Source: Pseudomonadota bacterium
Lineage (GTDB): Bacteria > Pseudomonadota > Gammaproteobacteria > Steroidobacterales > Steroidobacteraceae
NCBI GenBank assembly: GCA_023391335.1
Contig: JAEWBG010000107.1
Span: 1-38,454, forward strand
Reading direction: 5' to 3'
DNA length: 38,454 bases
Of the stretch, positions 30,907-38,454 are shown piece by piece. Made by a program: the position numbers and the translations under genes. Under the pieces are notes generated by a model. It saw only the letters and a list, made by a program, of their open reading frames with translations, had not been told where the DNA came from and ran no database searches. Position 1 is the stretch's first letter, and each line of letters starts with the position of its first letter.

Positions 30907-32685
30907 ATGGATGAAGCCGCGCTGCTGCGACGCGTTGAACAACAACGCGTCGCGATGCTGTATGGGAATACGCTAGCGGTCTCAGGCTCGGCAATTTTGA
31001 TGATGATCGTCATCGCGGTCATCGCTTGGCCTCATGCACGCGCGGTCAATCTTGCAGTGTGGTGCGGTGCTGTGCTGCTCGTGCAAGTCGGCGTGCAAGT
31101 CCTCGCTTTCGGCTATCACCGAGCTGCAGCGAACGATTCGGCACCCCTGCAGTGGGGCTGGCGGCTCGCCGTGGGCGCGGCGATTGCTGGAGCGATCTGG
31201 GGCTCCGCGGCGTTCGTGCTCGTCGACTCCTCGCAGTCGCTCACGATCGCATTGATCTCCGCATGCCTCGCCGGCCGGGCAATCATTAGCGTTCTGACGC
31301 ATGCCCACTTTCCACCCGCACTGCACGCGTTCGCGGTGCCCATCTTCGGCTTACTTGCACTTCGTTACATCACGCTTGGCGGCTCGGGAAACGCGGCGCT
31401 AGGAATTATGTGGATCGCCGTGCTCGGCTATTTGACGTTGTTCGTGGATCGGCATGCGCGCGCGATCGTAAATCAAATCCGATTACGCTACGAAAACGAA
31501 CGCCTGGTCGACGAACTGAAGCAACAGAACGCACTCGCCGTGCAAGCACGGCAGAAAGCGGAAGAAGCCAATCGCTCGAAGTCTCGGTTCTTTGCAGCAG
31601 CGAATCACGATCTGCGTCAGCCGCTGCATTCGTTGGGCCTGTTCGCAACCGCCTTGCGAAACGGCAACGTCGACGACGATTCGCGCAAGCTGATCGATCA
31701 GATCCTGCAATGCACCGAGTCTCTCGAGCAGCTGTTCGACAACCTGTTGGACATTTCTAAGCTGGATGCCGGACAAGTCGAAGTAAAGAGAGAGACGGTG
31801 CAGATCGATGCCGTCTTCGATCGTTTGCGAAGTACGTTCGCCGTGCCAGCCGAAGCGAAGGGACTCAGGCTCAGCATTCGGCGTTCGAAAGCCGCGCTAT
31901 CGACAGACTCGACATTGTTGTTCCGCGTGCTTTCCAACTTGGTTGCCAATGCGATTCGCTACACCGAAGAAGGCGGCGTACTCGTTGCCTGCCGCATGCA
32001 TAAGCGCAGCGTCACGATCGAGGTATGGGACACGGGCATTGGCATTCCTGCGGATCAACACGAACGTATTTTCGAAGAGTTCTATCAGCTCAACAATCCA
32101 TCGCGCGACCGCTCGCGCGGCTTAGGCTTGGGCCTTGCGACGGTCCGTCGCATCGTGCAACTACTGAATCATCCACTGCGCTTGCGCTCTGTCGCGGGCA
32201 GAGGCACGACATTCTCGATCGAGATTCCGCTGGCCGACATCAAAGGAACCCACGCGGCAACGGTCGAGCAAAAAGTACCGAACCTCATCGGCGGCAAACT
32301 CATCGCCGTCATCGATGATGAGGAATCGGTTCGCCTCGGCATGCAAAGCCTGCTCGAAAGCTGGGGCTGCAAATGCGTGACCGCGATGGATGGCGATGAA
32401 GCATTGGAAAATCTCGGTCAGCGACGACCGGACTTCATCATTGCCGACTTACGTTTGCGCACGGAAGAAAACGGCATCGATGTGATTCGCCAACTTCGTA
32501 GACACCTGGGCGATGACATTCCGGCGGTGCTCGTCTCGGGCGATACGGCGCCGGAACAACTTCGCACCGTCAGTGCCGCAGGGCTGACGATGATGCACAA
32601 ACCGCTCAAGGCGGTGCGGCTACGCGCGATGCTGAATCATGAGTTTGCGAAGGGCGCGGCACCGCACGCCATTAGTGCGTCCTGA
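30907..32685 (+). CDS. Hybrid sensor histidine kinase with C-terminal receiver
   Basis: 592 residues. The N-terminal part (about 15-183) has six hydrophobic helices and serves as a membrane sensor with little periplasmic loop. A coiled-coil linker (about 185-225) is followed by HisKA with His234 in ANHDLRQPLHSLGLF, a wording typical of the NahK/ErcS' class. The HATPase has NLVANAIRYTEEGG, DTGIGIPADQ and RGLGLGLATV. A receiver domain (about 452-580) begins KLIAVIDDEESVRLG, with the acceptor Asp in DFIIADLRL. There is no HPt domain, so relay to the neighbouring LuxR-type regulator would need a separate HPt or direct transfer from His234. Gene order regulator-kinase, gap 11 bases. Confidence 0.94.
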   Translation: MDEAALLRRVEQQRVAMLYGNTLAVSGSAILMMIVIAVIAWPHARAVNLAVWCGAVLLVQVGVQVLAFGYHRAAANDSAPLQWGWRLAVGAAIAGAIWGSAAFVLVDSSQSLTIALISACLAGRAIISVLTHAHFPPALHAFAVPIFGLLALRYITLGGSGNAALGIMWIAVLGYLTLFVDRHARAIVNQIRLRYENERLVDELKQQNALAVQARQKAEEANRSKSRFFAAANHDLRQPLHSLGLFATALRNGNVDDDSRKLIDQILQCTESLEQLFDNLLDISKLDAGQVEVKRETVQIDAVFDRLRSTFAVPAEAKGLRLSIRRSKAALSTDSTLLFRVLSNLVANAIRYTEEGGVLVACRMHKRSVTIEVWDTGIGIPADQHERIFEEFYQLNNPSRDRSRGLGLGLATVRRIVQLLNHPLRLRSVAGRGTTFSIEIPLADIKGTHAATVEQKVPNLIGGKLIAVIDDEESVRLGMQSLLESWGCKCVTAMDGDEALENLGQRRPDFIIADLRLRTEENGIDVIRQLRRHLGDDIPAVLVSGDTAPEQLRTVSAAGLTMMHKPLKAVRLRAMLNHEFAKGAAPHAISAS

Positions 32686-32693
32686 AGAGAATT

Positions 32694-32809
32694 TCCACGG
32701 AGGACACAGAGAACACGGAGATCGAGAGCACAGCCTATAGACCCGCAGTCCCGCATAGAAAGCGCCCTAAACTAATCTTAGTCTCCGTGCCCTCCGTGAT
32801 CTCCGTGGA
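32694..32809. repeat. 28-base imperfect inverted repeat (ccacggag type)
   Basis: Left arm 32694-32721 (tccacggagg...cacggaga) and right arm 32782-32809 (tctccgtgcc...ctccgtgga) pair at 23 of 28 positions across a 60-base spacer, between the hybrid kinase stop and the pseudouridine synthase start. Both arms are built from (a)cacggag-like octamers, as is the single copy at 33752. Could work as a terminator or as a mobile repeat unit. Confidence 0.7.
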
Positions 32810-32861
32810 GCCATTCTTCTCCGCAGTGTATCGTGCGCATCCTTCGAAACAAGGCACGCAC

Positions 32862-33773
32862 ATGGTCCGTTCTTCTCAATCCGGCGATTTTCACGCACAT
32901 CCCAAAGGCATCCGCCTGCAGAAGGCCATGGCGGACGCAGGCATCGGTGCGCGTCGTGATTGCGAGGACATCATCACTGCCGGTCGGGTGCGAGTTAACG
33001 GCAAGGTTGTCATGACGCTCCCGTGCTTCATCGATCCGGCACACGATGAAGTCGAATTGGACGGAGAGCGCATCGAATTTCCGGAAACGACAATCGAGCA
33101 GTCGCAGGCGATGGGCGCATCCGTTGCCGAACGCAAGTTCACCTACGTACTCGTGAACAAGCCCAAGGGCACGATCACGACGACGAGCGATCCTGAAGGG
33201 CGCCGCAATGTTCTCGATCTGCTGCCGCCGACGCTGCGAAAAGAAGAAAGACTGTTTCCGGTTGGTAGGCTCGATGCAGATTCAACCGGCTTGTTGTTGA
33301 TCACGAACGACGGCGATCTCGCATATCAACTGACGCATCCGAAGTTCGGCGTCACGAAGGAATATCGAGTTCTATGCACCGGGCTCGCAACGGACGAGCA
33401 ATTGCATCAACTCAAACGCGGTATGTACTTGATCACGCCTACCGGCGACGGCACCAAGAATTCAAAGCGTGCAGCGATGGAGTCAGTGCGCATTCTGAAA
33501 CGCTTCGTCGATCGCTCTCGCGGCGATCGCACGCTGTTGACCATCACTTTGCGAGAAGGTCACAACCGCGAAATTCGCCGCATGCTCGCACGCGTGGGAC
33601 TCAAGGTTCGCGAATTGGAACGCGTTGCGATCGGTCCGTTAAAAGCTTCCGAGCTGAGGCCTGGCCAAGTGAAGTTGCTTGGCAAACGCGATGTGGATCG
33701 GCTTCGTGAGGCGACGTTGTCTGTTGCTCCAATGGAAGAGAAGAGGAGACCTCCACGGAGAACACGGAGCTAA
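32862..33773 (+). CDS. RsuA/RluB/RluF-family 23S rRNA pseudouridine synthase
   Basis: 303 residues, cytoplasmic RNA modification enzyme. The S4 RNA-binding domain (about 16-70: IRLQKAMADAGIGARRDCED, ITAGRVRVNG) is followed by the catalytic domain with VNKPKGTITT, the nucleophile Asp138 in GRLDADSTGLLLITNDGDLA, KEYRVL and REGHNREIRRMLARVG. E. coli RluB and RluF have about 290 residues, RsuA 231, so the size favours RluB/RluF-like enzymes acting on 23S rRNA; the exact uridine cannot be told. ATG chosen for AAGG eight bases upstream. The last residues (RRPPRRTRS) are encoded by a purine-rich repeat, so the natural C-terminus may have been extended. Confidence 0.93.
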   Translation: MVRSSQSGDFHAHPKGIRLQKAMADAGIGARRDCEDIITAGRVRVNGKVVMTLPCFIDPAHDEVELDGERIEFPETTIEQSQAMGASVAERKFTYVLVNKPKGTITTTSDPEGRRNVLDLLPPTLRKEERLFPVGRLDADSTGLLLITNDGDLAYQLTHPKFGVTKEYRVLCTGLATDEQLHQLKRGMYLITPTGDGTKNSKRAAMESVRILKRFVDRSRGDRTLLTITLREGHNREIRRMLARVGLKVRELERVAIGPLKASELRPGQVKLLGKRDVDRLREATLSVAPMEEKRRPPRRTRS

Positions 33774-33817
33774 GGAGAAGCATCTAGAGCCAGACGCAAC
33801 GCAAAGCGCACAAAGGA
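33752..33817 (+). repeat. Two dispersed-repeat copies at the pseudouridine synthase 3' end
   Basis: tccacggagaacacggag (33752-33769) forms the last codons of the gene. cagacgcaacgcaaagcgca (from 33791) lies just after it and matches the copy following cydA. The spacer to the convergent gene is 115 bases. Confidence 0.6.
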
Positions 33818-33888
33818 TGCATGAAAGTCAGCTTCCTCATTCCAGCGTCCAATCTCTAGTCTCTCATCAGCTTCCAGTCAACGAAGCT

Positions 33889-34146
33889 TCATCGAGACTC
33901 CTCATCATCCCATCGCCATCGCGGTGGCTCGCCTTTGATCAAACAGATGAGGAGCAGGATTACGCATAGCCCGGCGCAATAGCCGACAAACACGAGTGGA
34001 CCGCGCGAAGGAAGGAATACGAACGCACCTAGCAACACGAACACAAAGAAGAGCACGAACACCGTCCAGCCCTGCCATGTAGCAGGCATGCCCCATCCCC
34101 AGCCGTAGCGTTTCGCCGGAAACCAATACTTTTGGTTCTCGGACAT
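33889..34146 (-). CDS. Small two-helix membrane protein, unknown
   Basis: 85 residues. An aromatic N-terminus (MSENQKYWFPAKRYGWGWGM, PATWQGW) precedes two membrane helices (TVFVLFFVFVLLGAFVFL and GPLVFVGYCAGLCVILLLIC), ending in a basic/acidic tail with RWRWDDEESR. A GAGAGGAG-type ribosome binding site precedes the ATG. Proteins of this style (Tyr/Trp/Gly-rich start, W...W before the first helix) are common small inner-membrane proteins of unknown role. It diverges from the permease pair by 121 bases. Confidence 0.78.
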   Translation of the reverse strand: MSENQKYWFPAKRYGWGWGMPATWQGWTVFVLFFVFVLLGAFVFLPSRGPLVFVGYCAGLCVILLLICLIKGEPPRWRWDDEESR

Positions 34147-34267
34147 GAGTCTCTCCTCTCGAACGATGTTCGCCCACTGCGCGCCCACACCTTGCTCGTA
34201 CCGCGTGCACTCTTCTAAAGTCGCGCTCGCGGCAGAATAAGTCGAACAACGTTGGGGATGGAATCCG

Positions 34268-35404
34268 GTGCTGCCACTAAAATCGCTTTCGCTTGTTTGG
34301 GCGAACCTCAAACGCAACCCCTTGCGCAGCGTGCTCACCTCACTTGCGGTGATGGCCGCTTTTCTATTGTTCGGCGCGCTGGAATCGATGCGCTATGGCA
34401 TCGTTACCGCCGCGGAGCGATTGCAAAATGTCGAGATCCTCGTCGCTGCGAAGGGCAATCGACCGCTGCCCATGTCCTACCCCGACAAGATCCGTCAGAT
34501 CGACGGAGTGCGCGAAGCAATCGGCTTAAACTATTTGCCAGGGTTACCGCCTGGAGAAGAACGCGAACAGATTGTGGCGGGTGTAGTTGAACCAGACGTC
34601 TTGCTACGCGCGTACCCGAGCTTCTCCCGCGACAGCGCCGCACTCAAAAGATGGCGGGAGGTTAAGGCCGGTGCGCTCTTCAAAGCTGGAGTCGCAGCCA
34701 AACACGGCTGGAAAGTCGGAGACAGGATACCGTTGCGATCCATGATCCCACGACGCGACAACAGCGGCGTTTGGGAGCTAACGCTCGTCGGCACCTTCAA
34801 GGAAGAAGAAGATTTGGTTGCCCCCGACATGCTGGTGCGTCTCGACTATTACACGGAATCAGCCTTACCGATGGGCGATTTCGTTTCGAACGTTGTCGTA
34901 CTCGCCAAGGACTATCGCCACGTTGAAGCCGTTGCCCATGCGATAGACGCCGCATTCGCCAACGCGCCGGTCGAGACCCGCTCGACACCGATGTCGGCGA
35001 TGATCAAGCGAAGCATCGCCCAGATGGGCAACGTAGGCACGGTACTCATCGCAGTAATGTCCGCCAGCTTTTTCACCGTGCTGCTCGTGAGCGCAAACGC
35101 GCTCTGGCAATCCGTGCGCGAGCGAGTCGGAGAATTCGCGGTGTTGCAGACGGTGGGATTCCAGGTGGCCAGCATCGGTTGGATTGTCCTCGCGGAAATG
35201 CTCGCCATCATTGTTAGCGGCGGTGTCGTTGGACTTGCGCTCGAAGCGCTGCTCAGCAAATTCAGTTCGTTATTTACCCCCCTGGAACTCCACACCATCG
35301 GCTTGGGGCTTGCTGCAATGGTGGTGTTTTCGCTGGTCGCCGCGGCGCTACCGATTCTGCAAGCCTCGCGGATTTCGATCGTGGGCAACCTGCGTCGCGC
35401 ATGA
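34268..35404 (+). CDS. FtsX/MacB-like ABC transporter permease, first of a pair
   Basis: 378 residues, GTG start. Typical MacB-like permease: N-terminal LVWANLKRNPLRSVLTSLAV leading to the first helix, a periplasmic MacB_PCD-type domain (about 45-240), then three helices (VGTVLIAVMSASFFTVLLVS, IVLAEMLAIIVSGGVVGLAL, LGLAAMVVFSLVAAALPIL). The cytoplasmic coupling segment RERVGEFAVLQTVGF lies after the first of these. Its stop overlaps the start of a second permease (ATGA), so both are likely subunits of one heterodimeric transporter. No ATPase gene is next to the pair; one must be supplied from elsewhere. Ribosome binding site weak. Confidence 0.9.
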   Translation: MLPLKSLSLVWANLKRNPLRSVLTSLAVMAAFLLFGALESMRYGIVTAAERLQNVEILVAAKGNRPLPMSYPDKIRQIDGVREAIGLNYLPGLPPGEEREQIVAGVVEPDVLLRAYPSFSRDSAALKRWREVKAGALFKAGVAAKHGWKVGDRIPLRSMIPRRDNSGVWELTLVGTFKEEEDLVAPDMLVRLDYYTESALPMGDFVSNVVVLAKDYRHVEAVAHAIDAAFANAPVETRSTPMSAMIKRSIAQMGNVGTVLIAVMSASFFTVLLVSANALWQSVRERVGEFAVLQTVGFQVASIGWIVLAEMLAIIVSGGVVGLALEALLSKFSSLFTPLELHTIGLGLAAMVVFSLVAAALPILQASRISIVGNLRRA

Positions 35405-36585
35405 ACAGATCTCAACAACTCATCGCTGTCTCGGCGCTCGGGCTGCGCAGCATTCCGCAACGATGGGGCGCTTCGCTCGTTGCCGTGATCGGTATTGCAG
35501 GCGTCGTTCTGGTGCTCGTGTCGGTCCTCGCAATCGGCGAAGGACTGCGCACGATGCTCACGACCGGCGACGCTAGCATTGCGGTCGTGCTGAAGCGCGA
35601 GGCGGTGCATGAAATGTCCGCCTACTTGAACGAGGAAGAAGTCATTGCGATCACTCACAACCCTGAGTTCGCCGCCGATGCGCAGGGGGCGCTCGTGTCC
35701 GCAGAAGGCTTGACGAGCGTTGAATTGCCTTTGCGAAGTGCGCACGCAGATGCATATGCCGTGGTGAGAGGCGTCGCGGCACAGGGCCCGAAACTACGAC
35801 GTCATTTCGAAATCACCAAAGGACGAATGTTCGAGTCGGGCAAGCACGAGCTCATCGTTGGAGATGAAATCGTCCAGCAATTTTCGGGCGTGAACATCGG
35901 CGATCACGTTCAGATCCAAGATACGGACTGGGTTGTCGTCGGTGAGTTCGCGGCCGGCGGTAGCGCAGCAGAGTCAGAACTATGGTGTGACCAACGGACG
36001 TTCGCCGATGCCTTCCATTTCGGCGCTGGCGCATTTACGGTACGCGGCCGCCTGCGATCGGGCGCGTCACTCGCAACCCTCAAAGCCTCGCTCGCGAAAG
36101 ATCCACGCCTCGCGATGCGAGTGATGAGCGAACGCGAACTGCGCGCACACGAGTCGAAGAAGATGGTCCAGCCTTTGCGAACGGCGGCACGTGTCGTCGC
36201 TCTACTCATGGGCATCGCGGCCGCATTCGGCGCGCTCAATACCATGTATGCCGCGGTCGCGAGCCGCAGCCGTGAGATTGGGACCTTGCGAGCCTTGGGA
36301 TTCGACAAAGCACCGGTCGTGGTTTCAATTCTGTCGGAGTCGATGGCTCTCGGAAGTATCGGCGGAGTTGTTGGCGTACTACTCGCCTACGCGCTCGTCG
36401 ACGGCATCCACTTCTCGACCTCCAGCCGCGAATTCGTCGGACAGCTCGGATTTACGTTCCTCGTCACGCCATCGTTAATCGCACAAGGCTTGTTGTATTC
36501 GCTGGTTCTCGGATTGATCGGTGGCGTACTGCCTTGTTTGCGAGCAGCGCGCTTGCCGGTTGCCCAGGCGCTCGCTCGAATTTGA
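35401..36585 (+). CDS. FtsX/MacB-like ABC transporter permease, second of a pair
   Basis: 394 residues with the same layout as its partner: first helix WGASLVAVIGIAGVVLVLVS, a periplasmic domain with VVRGVAAQGPKLRRHFEITK and GVNIGDHVQIQDTDWVVVGE, then VVALLMGIAAAFGALNTMYA and the coupling segment SRSREIGTLRALGF, VVSILSESMALGSIGGVVGV, and a last helix ending PCLRAARLPVAQALARI. Begins inside the stop of the previous gene. Export substrate unknown; such pairs handle peptides, lipids or lipoproteins. Converges with the DUF2238-like gene. Confidence 0.9.
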   Translation: MNRSQQLIAVSALGLRSIPQRWGASLVAVIGIAGVVLVLVSVLAIGEGLRTMLTTGDASIAVVLKREAVHEMSAYLNEEEVIAITHNPEFAADAQGALVSAEGLTSVELPLRSAHADAYAVVRGVAAQGPKLRRHFEITKGRMFESGKHELIVGDEIVQQFSGVNIGDHVQIQDTDWVVVGEFAAGGSAAESELWCDQRTFADAFHFGAGAFTVRGRLRSGASLATLKASLAKDPRLAMRVMSERELRAHESKKMVQPLRTAARVVALLMGIAAAFGALNTMYAAVASRSREIGTLRALGFDKAPVVVSILSESMALGSIGGVVGVLLAYALVDGIHFSTSSREFVGQLGFTFLVTPSLIAQGLLYSLVLGLIGGVLPCLRAARLPVAQALARI

Positions 36586-36721
36586 AGACCGGAGCGGACA
36601 TCAGTTCTTTGCAGAATTCACGGAAGCACTGCGCGCCGTGTGGAACGCGAACGCAACCAAAACCGTCAGCATGGACTTCCACTGCCGGCTGGGCAGAAAG
36701 CGCTAACGCCGAACGTGAGAG

Positions 36722-37348
36722 TCACGAAGCTTCTCGCAGGCGAAGCAACTGCCGATCGTGCAATCGTGAAAAGACCGCCAGCGCACCAATTGATCCAATC
36801 AGCGCGAAGAACATATCGGATTGGGTATCCCACGGATCGCCTTGAGTGCCGAGAAATTCGTCTGCGCCTTGGCCCATCGCCAACGCGGCACCCCACTCGA
36901 TGAATTCGTATGTCGCGCTGATCGCAAGTACGACGCATATAACCAAGAACGCGAGCATGCGCTTGCCGCGGACGTAGTCGCCGCGAATGAAAACTTCTCT
37001 TGCGACCAGAGCGGGCACGAAGCCTTGGAAGAAGTGACCGATCTTGTCGTACGGATTGCGAGCTAGGTGGAACCATTCCTGGATGTGAAAGCCGAGCGGC
37101 ACACGTGCATAGGTGTACGCTCCGCCCGCCATCAAGATCGTCGCGTGAATGAAGATGCACACGTACAACAACGTCGTGAGCGGAAAGCGCTGGTACGTGA
37201 ACCAGAGAATCGGCAGCGCAATGATGGCAGGCATCACTTCCATCCACCACGTCGCGCGATCGTAGGGATGCCAGCCGGAAATGACTAAAAGATTGATCGC
37301 TGCAATCGACGCAACAACAAGTACATGAGTGCGCGAAGCGACGCGCAT
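36722..37348 (-). CDS. DUF2238/YjdF-like inner-membrane protein
   Basis: 208 residues with about five to six membrane helices. The wording matches the YjdF family: WFTYQRFPLTTLLYVCIFIH, YTYARVPLGFHIQEWFHLAR, NPYDKIGHFFQGFVPALVAR, then SATYEFIEWGAALAMGQGAD and the conserved GTQGDPWDTQSDMFFALIG. Conserved His/Asp/Glu residues in these motifs lie near the membrane surface and could bind metal, but the family has no assigned function that I can name. Translation is coupled to the tautomerase-like gene (TGATG overlap at 37346-37350); third gene of its operon. Confidence 0.9.
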   Translation of the reverse strand: MRVASRTHVLVVASIAAINLLVISGWHPYDRATWWMEVMPAIIALPILWFTYQRFPLTTLLYVCIFIHATILMAGGAYTYARVPLGFHIQEWFHLARNPYDKIGHFFQGFVPALVAREVFIRGDYVRGKRMLAFLVICVVLAISATYEFIEWGAALAMGQGADEFLGTQGDPWDTQSDMFFALIGSIGALAVFSRLHDRQLLRLREAS

Positions 37349-37737
37349 CAGACCTCCACTTTGTACGTCAGCCCAATTTCGTCGCCCGGCTTGCCGCGAA
37401 AACCCCAGTTGTGGCGCGGTGTTTCGGTGATCGTGATTTCAATTTCGTTCGGCCGCCGATCGCATTGCTGACCCACACGCTCGAACAGAAGGCGAATCAA
37501 ATGCTTCTTGGTCTCGACCGCCCTACCTTCGAACATACTGATTTCGATGATCGTGTATTTGGGCGATGCAGATCCTGGATAGTAGAAATCGCTCGCGTCC
37601 ATCGGAAAGAAGCGATGAGCGCGCTTATCGACCGGAAAGTTGAGCGCTTCGACGACGCAGGAGTGAATCGCATCCGAGAGTCGCGCCTTGATGGGATCAA
37701 GATGCTCTCTTAGGCCGTACACTTTGATCTGAGACAC
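37348..37737 (-). CDS. Tautomerase-fold protein without the N-terminal proline
   Basis: 129 residues. It begins MSQIKVYGLREHLDPIKARL and continues RFFPMDASDFYYPG, YTIIEISMFEGRAVETKKHL, RLLFERVGQQCDRRPNEIEI and TETPRHNWGFRGKPGDE, the pattern of the larger tautomerase_2 (4-oxalocrotonate tautomerase-like) family. Catalysis in that superfamily uses Pro1 after Met removal; here residue 2 is Ser, so classical tautomerase chemistry is doubtful. GTG start chosen because GAGGAG lies five bases before it; the preceding in-frame codons overlap the upstream gene's end and look non-coding. Second gene of a three-gene operon. Confidence 0.85.
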   Translation of the reverse strand: MSQIKVYGLREHLDPIKARLSDAIHSCVVEALNFPVDKRAHRFFPMDASDFYYPGSASPKYTIIEISMFEGRAVETKKHLIRLLFERVGQQCDRRPNEIEITITETPRHNWGFRGKPGDEIGLTYKVEV

Positions 37738-37765
37738 GCAGACTCCTCGTGGCCGAATGTCGCCG

Positions 37766-38317
37766 CTACGCTTCAGCGCGCTCTGGTTCCAACTCAACCT
37801 GTGCTGTCGTTGCCGACGCACGCCACCGAAGCAATCCGATCGCATAACTCACATAGTACCCGGCCAGAAGTCCGAAGATGCTCAATGTAACCGGCGTACC
37901 GGCGAAGTGGGCAAAACCGTGCGGAATCTCCGGCGGCATGTTGGCCATCTGAAAAGCCCGATACAGGATGCGACCGAACAGCAACAGAGATAGAGCAATT
38001 CCGACGTGCGCATTGGGTGTGTAGAAGAACTCGTTCTGAGTCACCTCGAACTTTGTCCGTTGCAAACCGAACACACCCAGCGCCACGCCGACGATGATGC
38101 CTGCAGCGAGATAGGCAAGGCGCACGGGATGCGCTTGTGTGCCGATTACTAGCAGCACGGTGATTGCAGGAAAGATACTCAACGAAATCCACGGCCTCGC
38201 ATACGAGAACCGCTGCTTACCGACCAAGCGCTTGAATCGCGCATACATCCGCCAACAGATCAGCGGAATCATCGCGGCAATTGTGAGCGTGGAACTCGCA
38301 GGGAAATGCACCAGCAT
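37766..38317 (-). CDS. Multi-helix membrane protein, CcdC/DUF1453-like
   Basis: 183 residues with four to five hydrophobic segments (LTIAAMIPLICWRMY, ISLSIFPAITVLLVIGTQA, LAYLAAGIIVGVALGVFGLQ, VGIALSLLLFGRILYRAFQ, PVTLSIFGLLAGYYVSYAIG). The layout, the basic RMYARFKRLVGKQ stretch and the late GRILYR motif resemble DUF1453 (CcdC-type) proteins; the match is from memory and tentative. First gene of the operon with the tautomerase-like and YjdF-like genes (28-base gap). ATG 38317 preferred; a TTG directly before it is less likely. The remaining 137 bases to the window end show no gene. Confidence 0.75.
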   Translation of the reverse strand: MLVHFPASSTLTIAAMIPLICWRMYARFKRLVGKQRFSYARPWISLSIFPAITVLLVIGTQAHPVRLAYLAAGIIVGVALGVFGLQRTKFEVTQNEFFYTPNAHVGIALSLLLFGRILYRAFQMANMPPEIPHGFAHFAGTPVTLSIFGLLAGYYVSYAIGLLRWRASATTAQVELEPERAEA

Positions 38318-38454
38318 CAATCTTTCTCATCTGAGGTCGAACTCGGCGCGCTTCATAACACGTCGCAGACGGGATTCAAAGGAATGCACGCGCATCTAAG
38401 CGATAGCCCGCTCTTGCGCTCGAAGATTTTGTCGCTTTGCCGTGCTGAGTGGCT

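Noticed and set aside
36521..36706. Small plus-strand frame across the end of the second permease gene
   Set aside because: It overlaps the permease by 65 bases, lacks a ribosome binding site and shows no protein-like pattern I recognise.

Overview
The window looks like chromosomal DNA of a free-living gammaproteobacterium of the Xanthomonadales/Steroidobacterales type. I infer this from the G+C-rich base composition, a sigma-28 flagellar promoter before motAB, a short-Q-loop cytochrome bd oxidase, an NdvB-like GH17-GT2 glucan synthase, a TAT-exported HiPIP, a PknB-like kinase with TPRs, and the general protein style. No rRNA, tRNA, transposase, phage gene or CRISPR array was seen.

Layout. 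0.1-2.2 kb: OmpR-type response regulator and HAMP histidine kinase (+). 2.3-7.0 kb: a three-gene minus-strand operon, read from 7.0 kb down: a sugar-epimerase-like SDR fused to a PAS domain, an asparagine-synthetase-like protein whose glutaminase Cys is replaced by Ala, and a Wzx-like flippase. It is preceded by a hairpin-rich leader. 7.3-8.8 kb: a short secretin-like protein and an unknown exported protein (-), divergent from motA-motB (9.0-10.8 kb, +), which have a near-consensus FliA promoter. 11.0-12.5 kb: three small unknown proteins. 12.6-14.8 kb: a c-di-GMP-I (GEMM) riboswitch followed by a long Ala/Pro-rich protein with two SPOR-like domains. 15.0-20.4 kb: HiPIP, a perfect bidirectional terminator, then a minus-strand run of outer-membrane barrel, ABC ATPase, FtsX-type permease and AttH/CrtC-like lipocalin protein. 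20.5-23.2 kb: NdvB-like glucan synthase. 23.6-26.2 kb: cydAB of the cyanide-insensitive type. 26.2-26.3 kb: a tiny Gly/Cys-rich membrane protein convergent with and overlapping cydB. 26.4-29.1 kb: Ser/Thr kinase with TPRs. 29.1-30.26 kb: a 1.1-kb mosaic of repeats around TTGGACACCCA / TGGGTGTCCAA with no convincing gene. 30.3-32.7 kb: LuxR-type response regulator and hybrid histidine kinase. 32.9-33.8 kb: RsuA/RluB-type pseudouridine synthase. 33.9-38.3 kb: a small membrane protein (-), a pair of FtsX-like permeases without an ATPase (+), and a three-gene minus-strand operon (DUF1453-like membrane protein, tautomerase-fold protein, DUF2238/YjdF-like membrane protein).

Theme (inference). Much of the window fits surface-attached versus motile life: flagellar stators, a c-di-GMP riboswitch, glucan and polysaccharide export, three sensor kinases, and envelope transport.

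Most unusual items: (1) the TGGGTGTCC repeat mosaic between a kinase and a two-component pair; (2) the GEMM riboswitch controlling an apparently cytoplasmic double-SPOR protein, with a plausible anti-Shine-Dalgarno platform; (3) the SDR-PAS / Cys-less AsnB-like / flippase operon, in which both enzyme-like proteins have lost a hallmark catalytic residue; (4) a dispersed purine-rich repeat family (variants of cgcaacacaaagcgc and ccacggagaacacggag) in five intergenic spaces, often as inverted pairs and sometimes forming the 3' ends of genes. All calls rest on reading the sequence and remembered family motifs; no database search was run.
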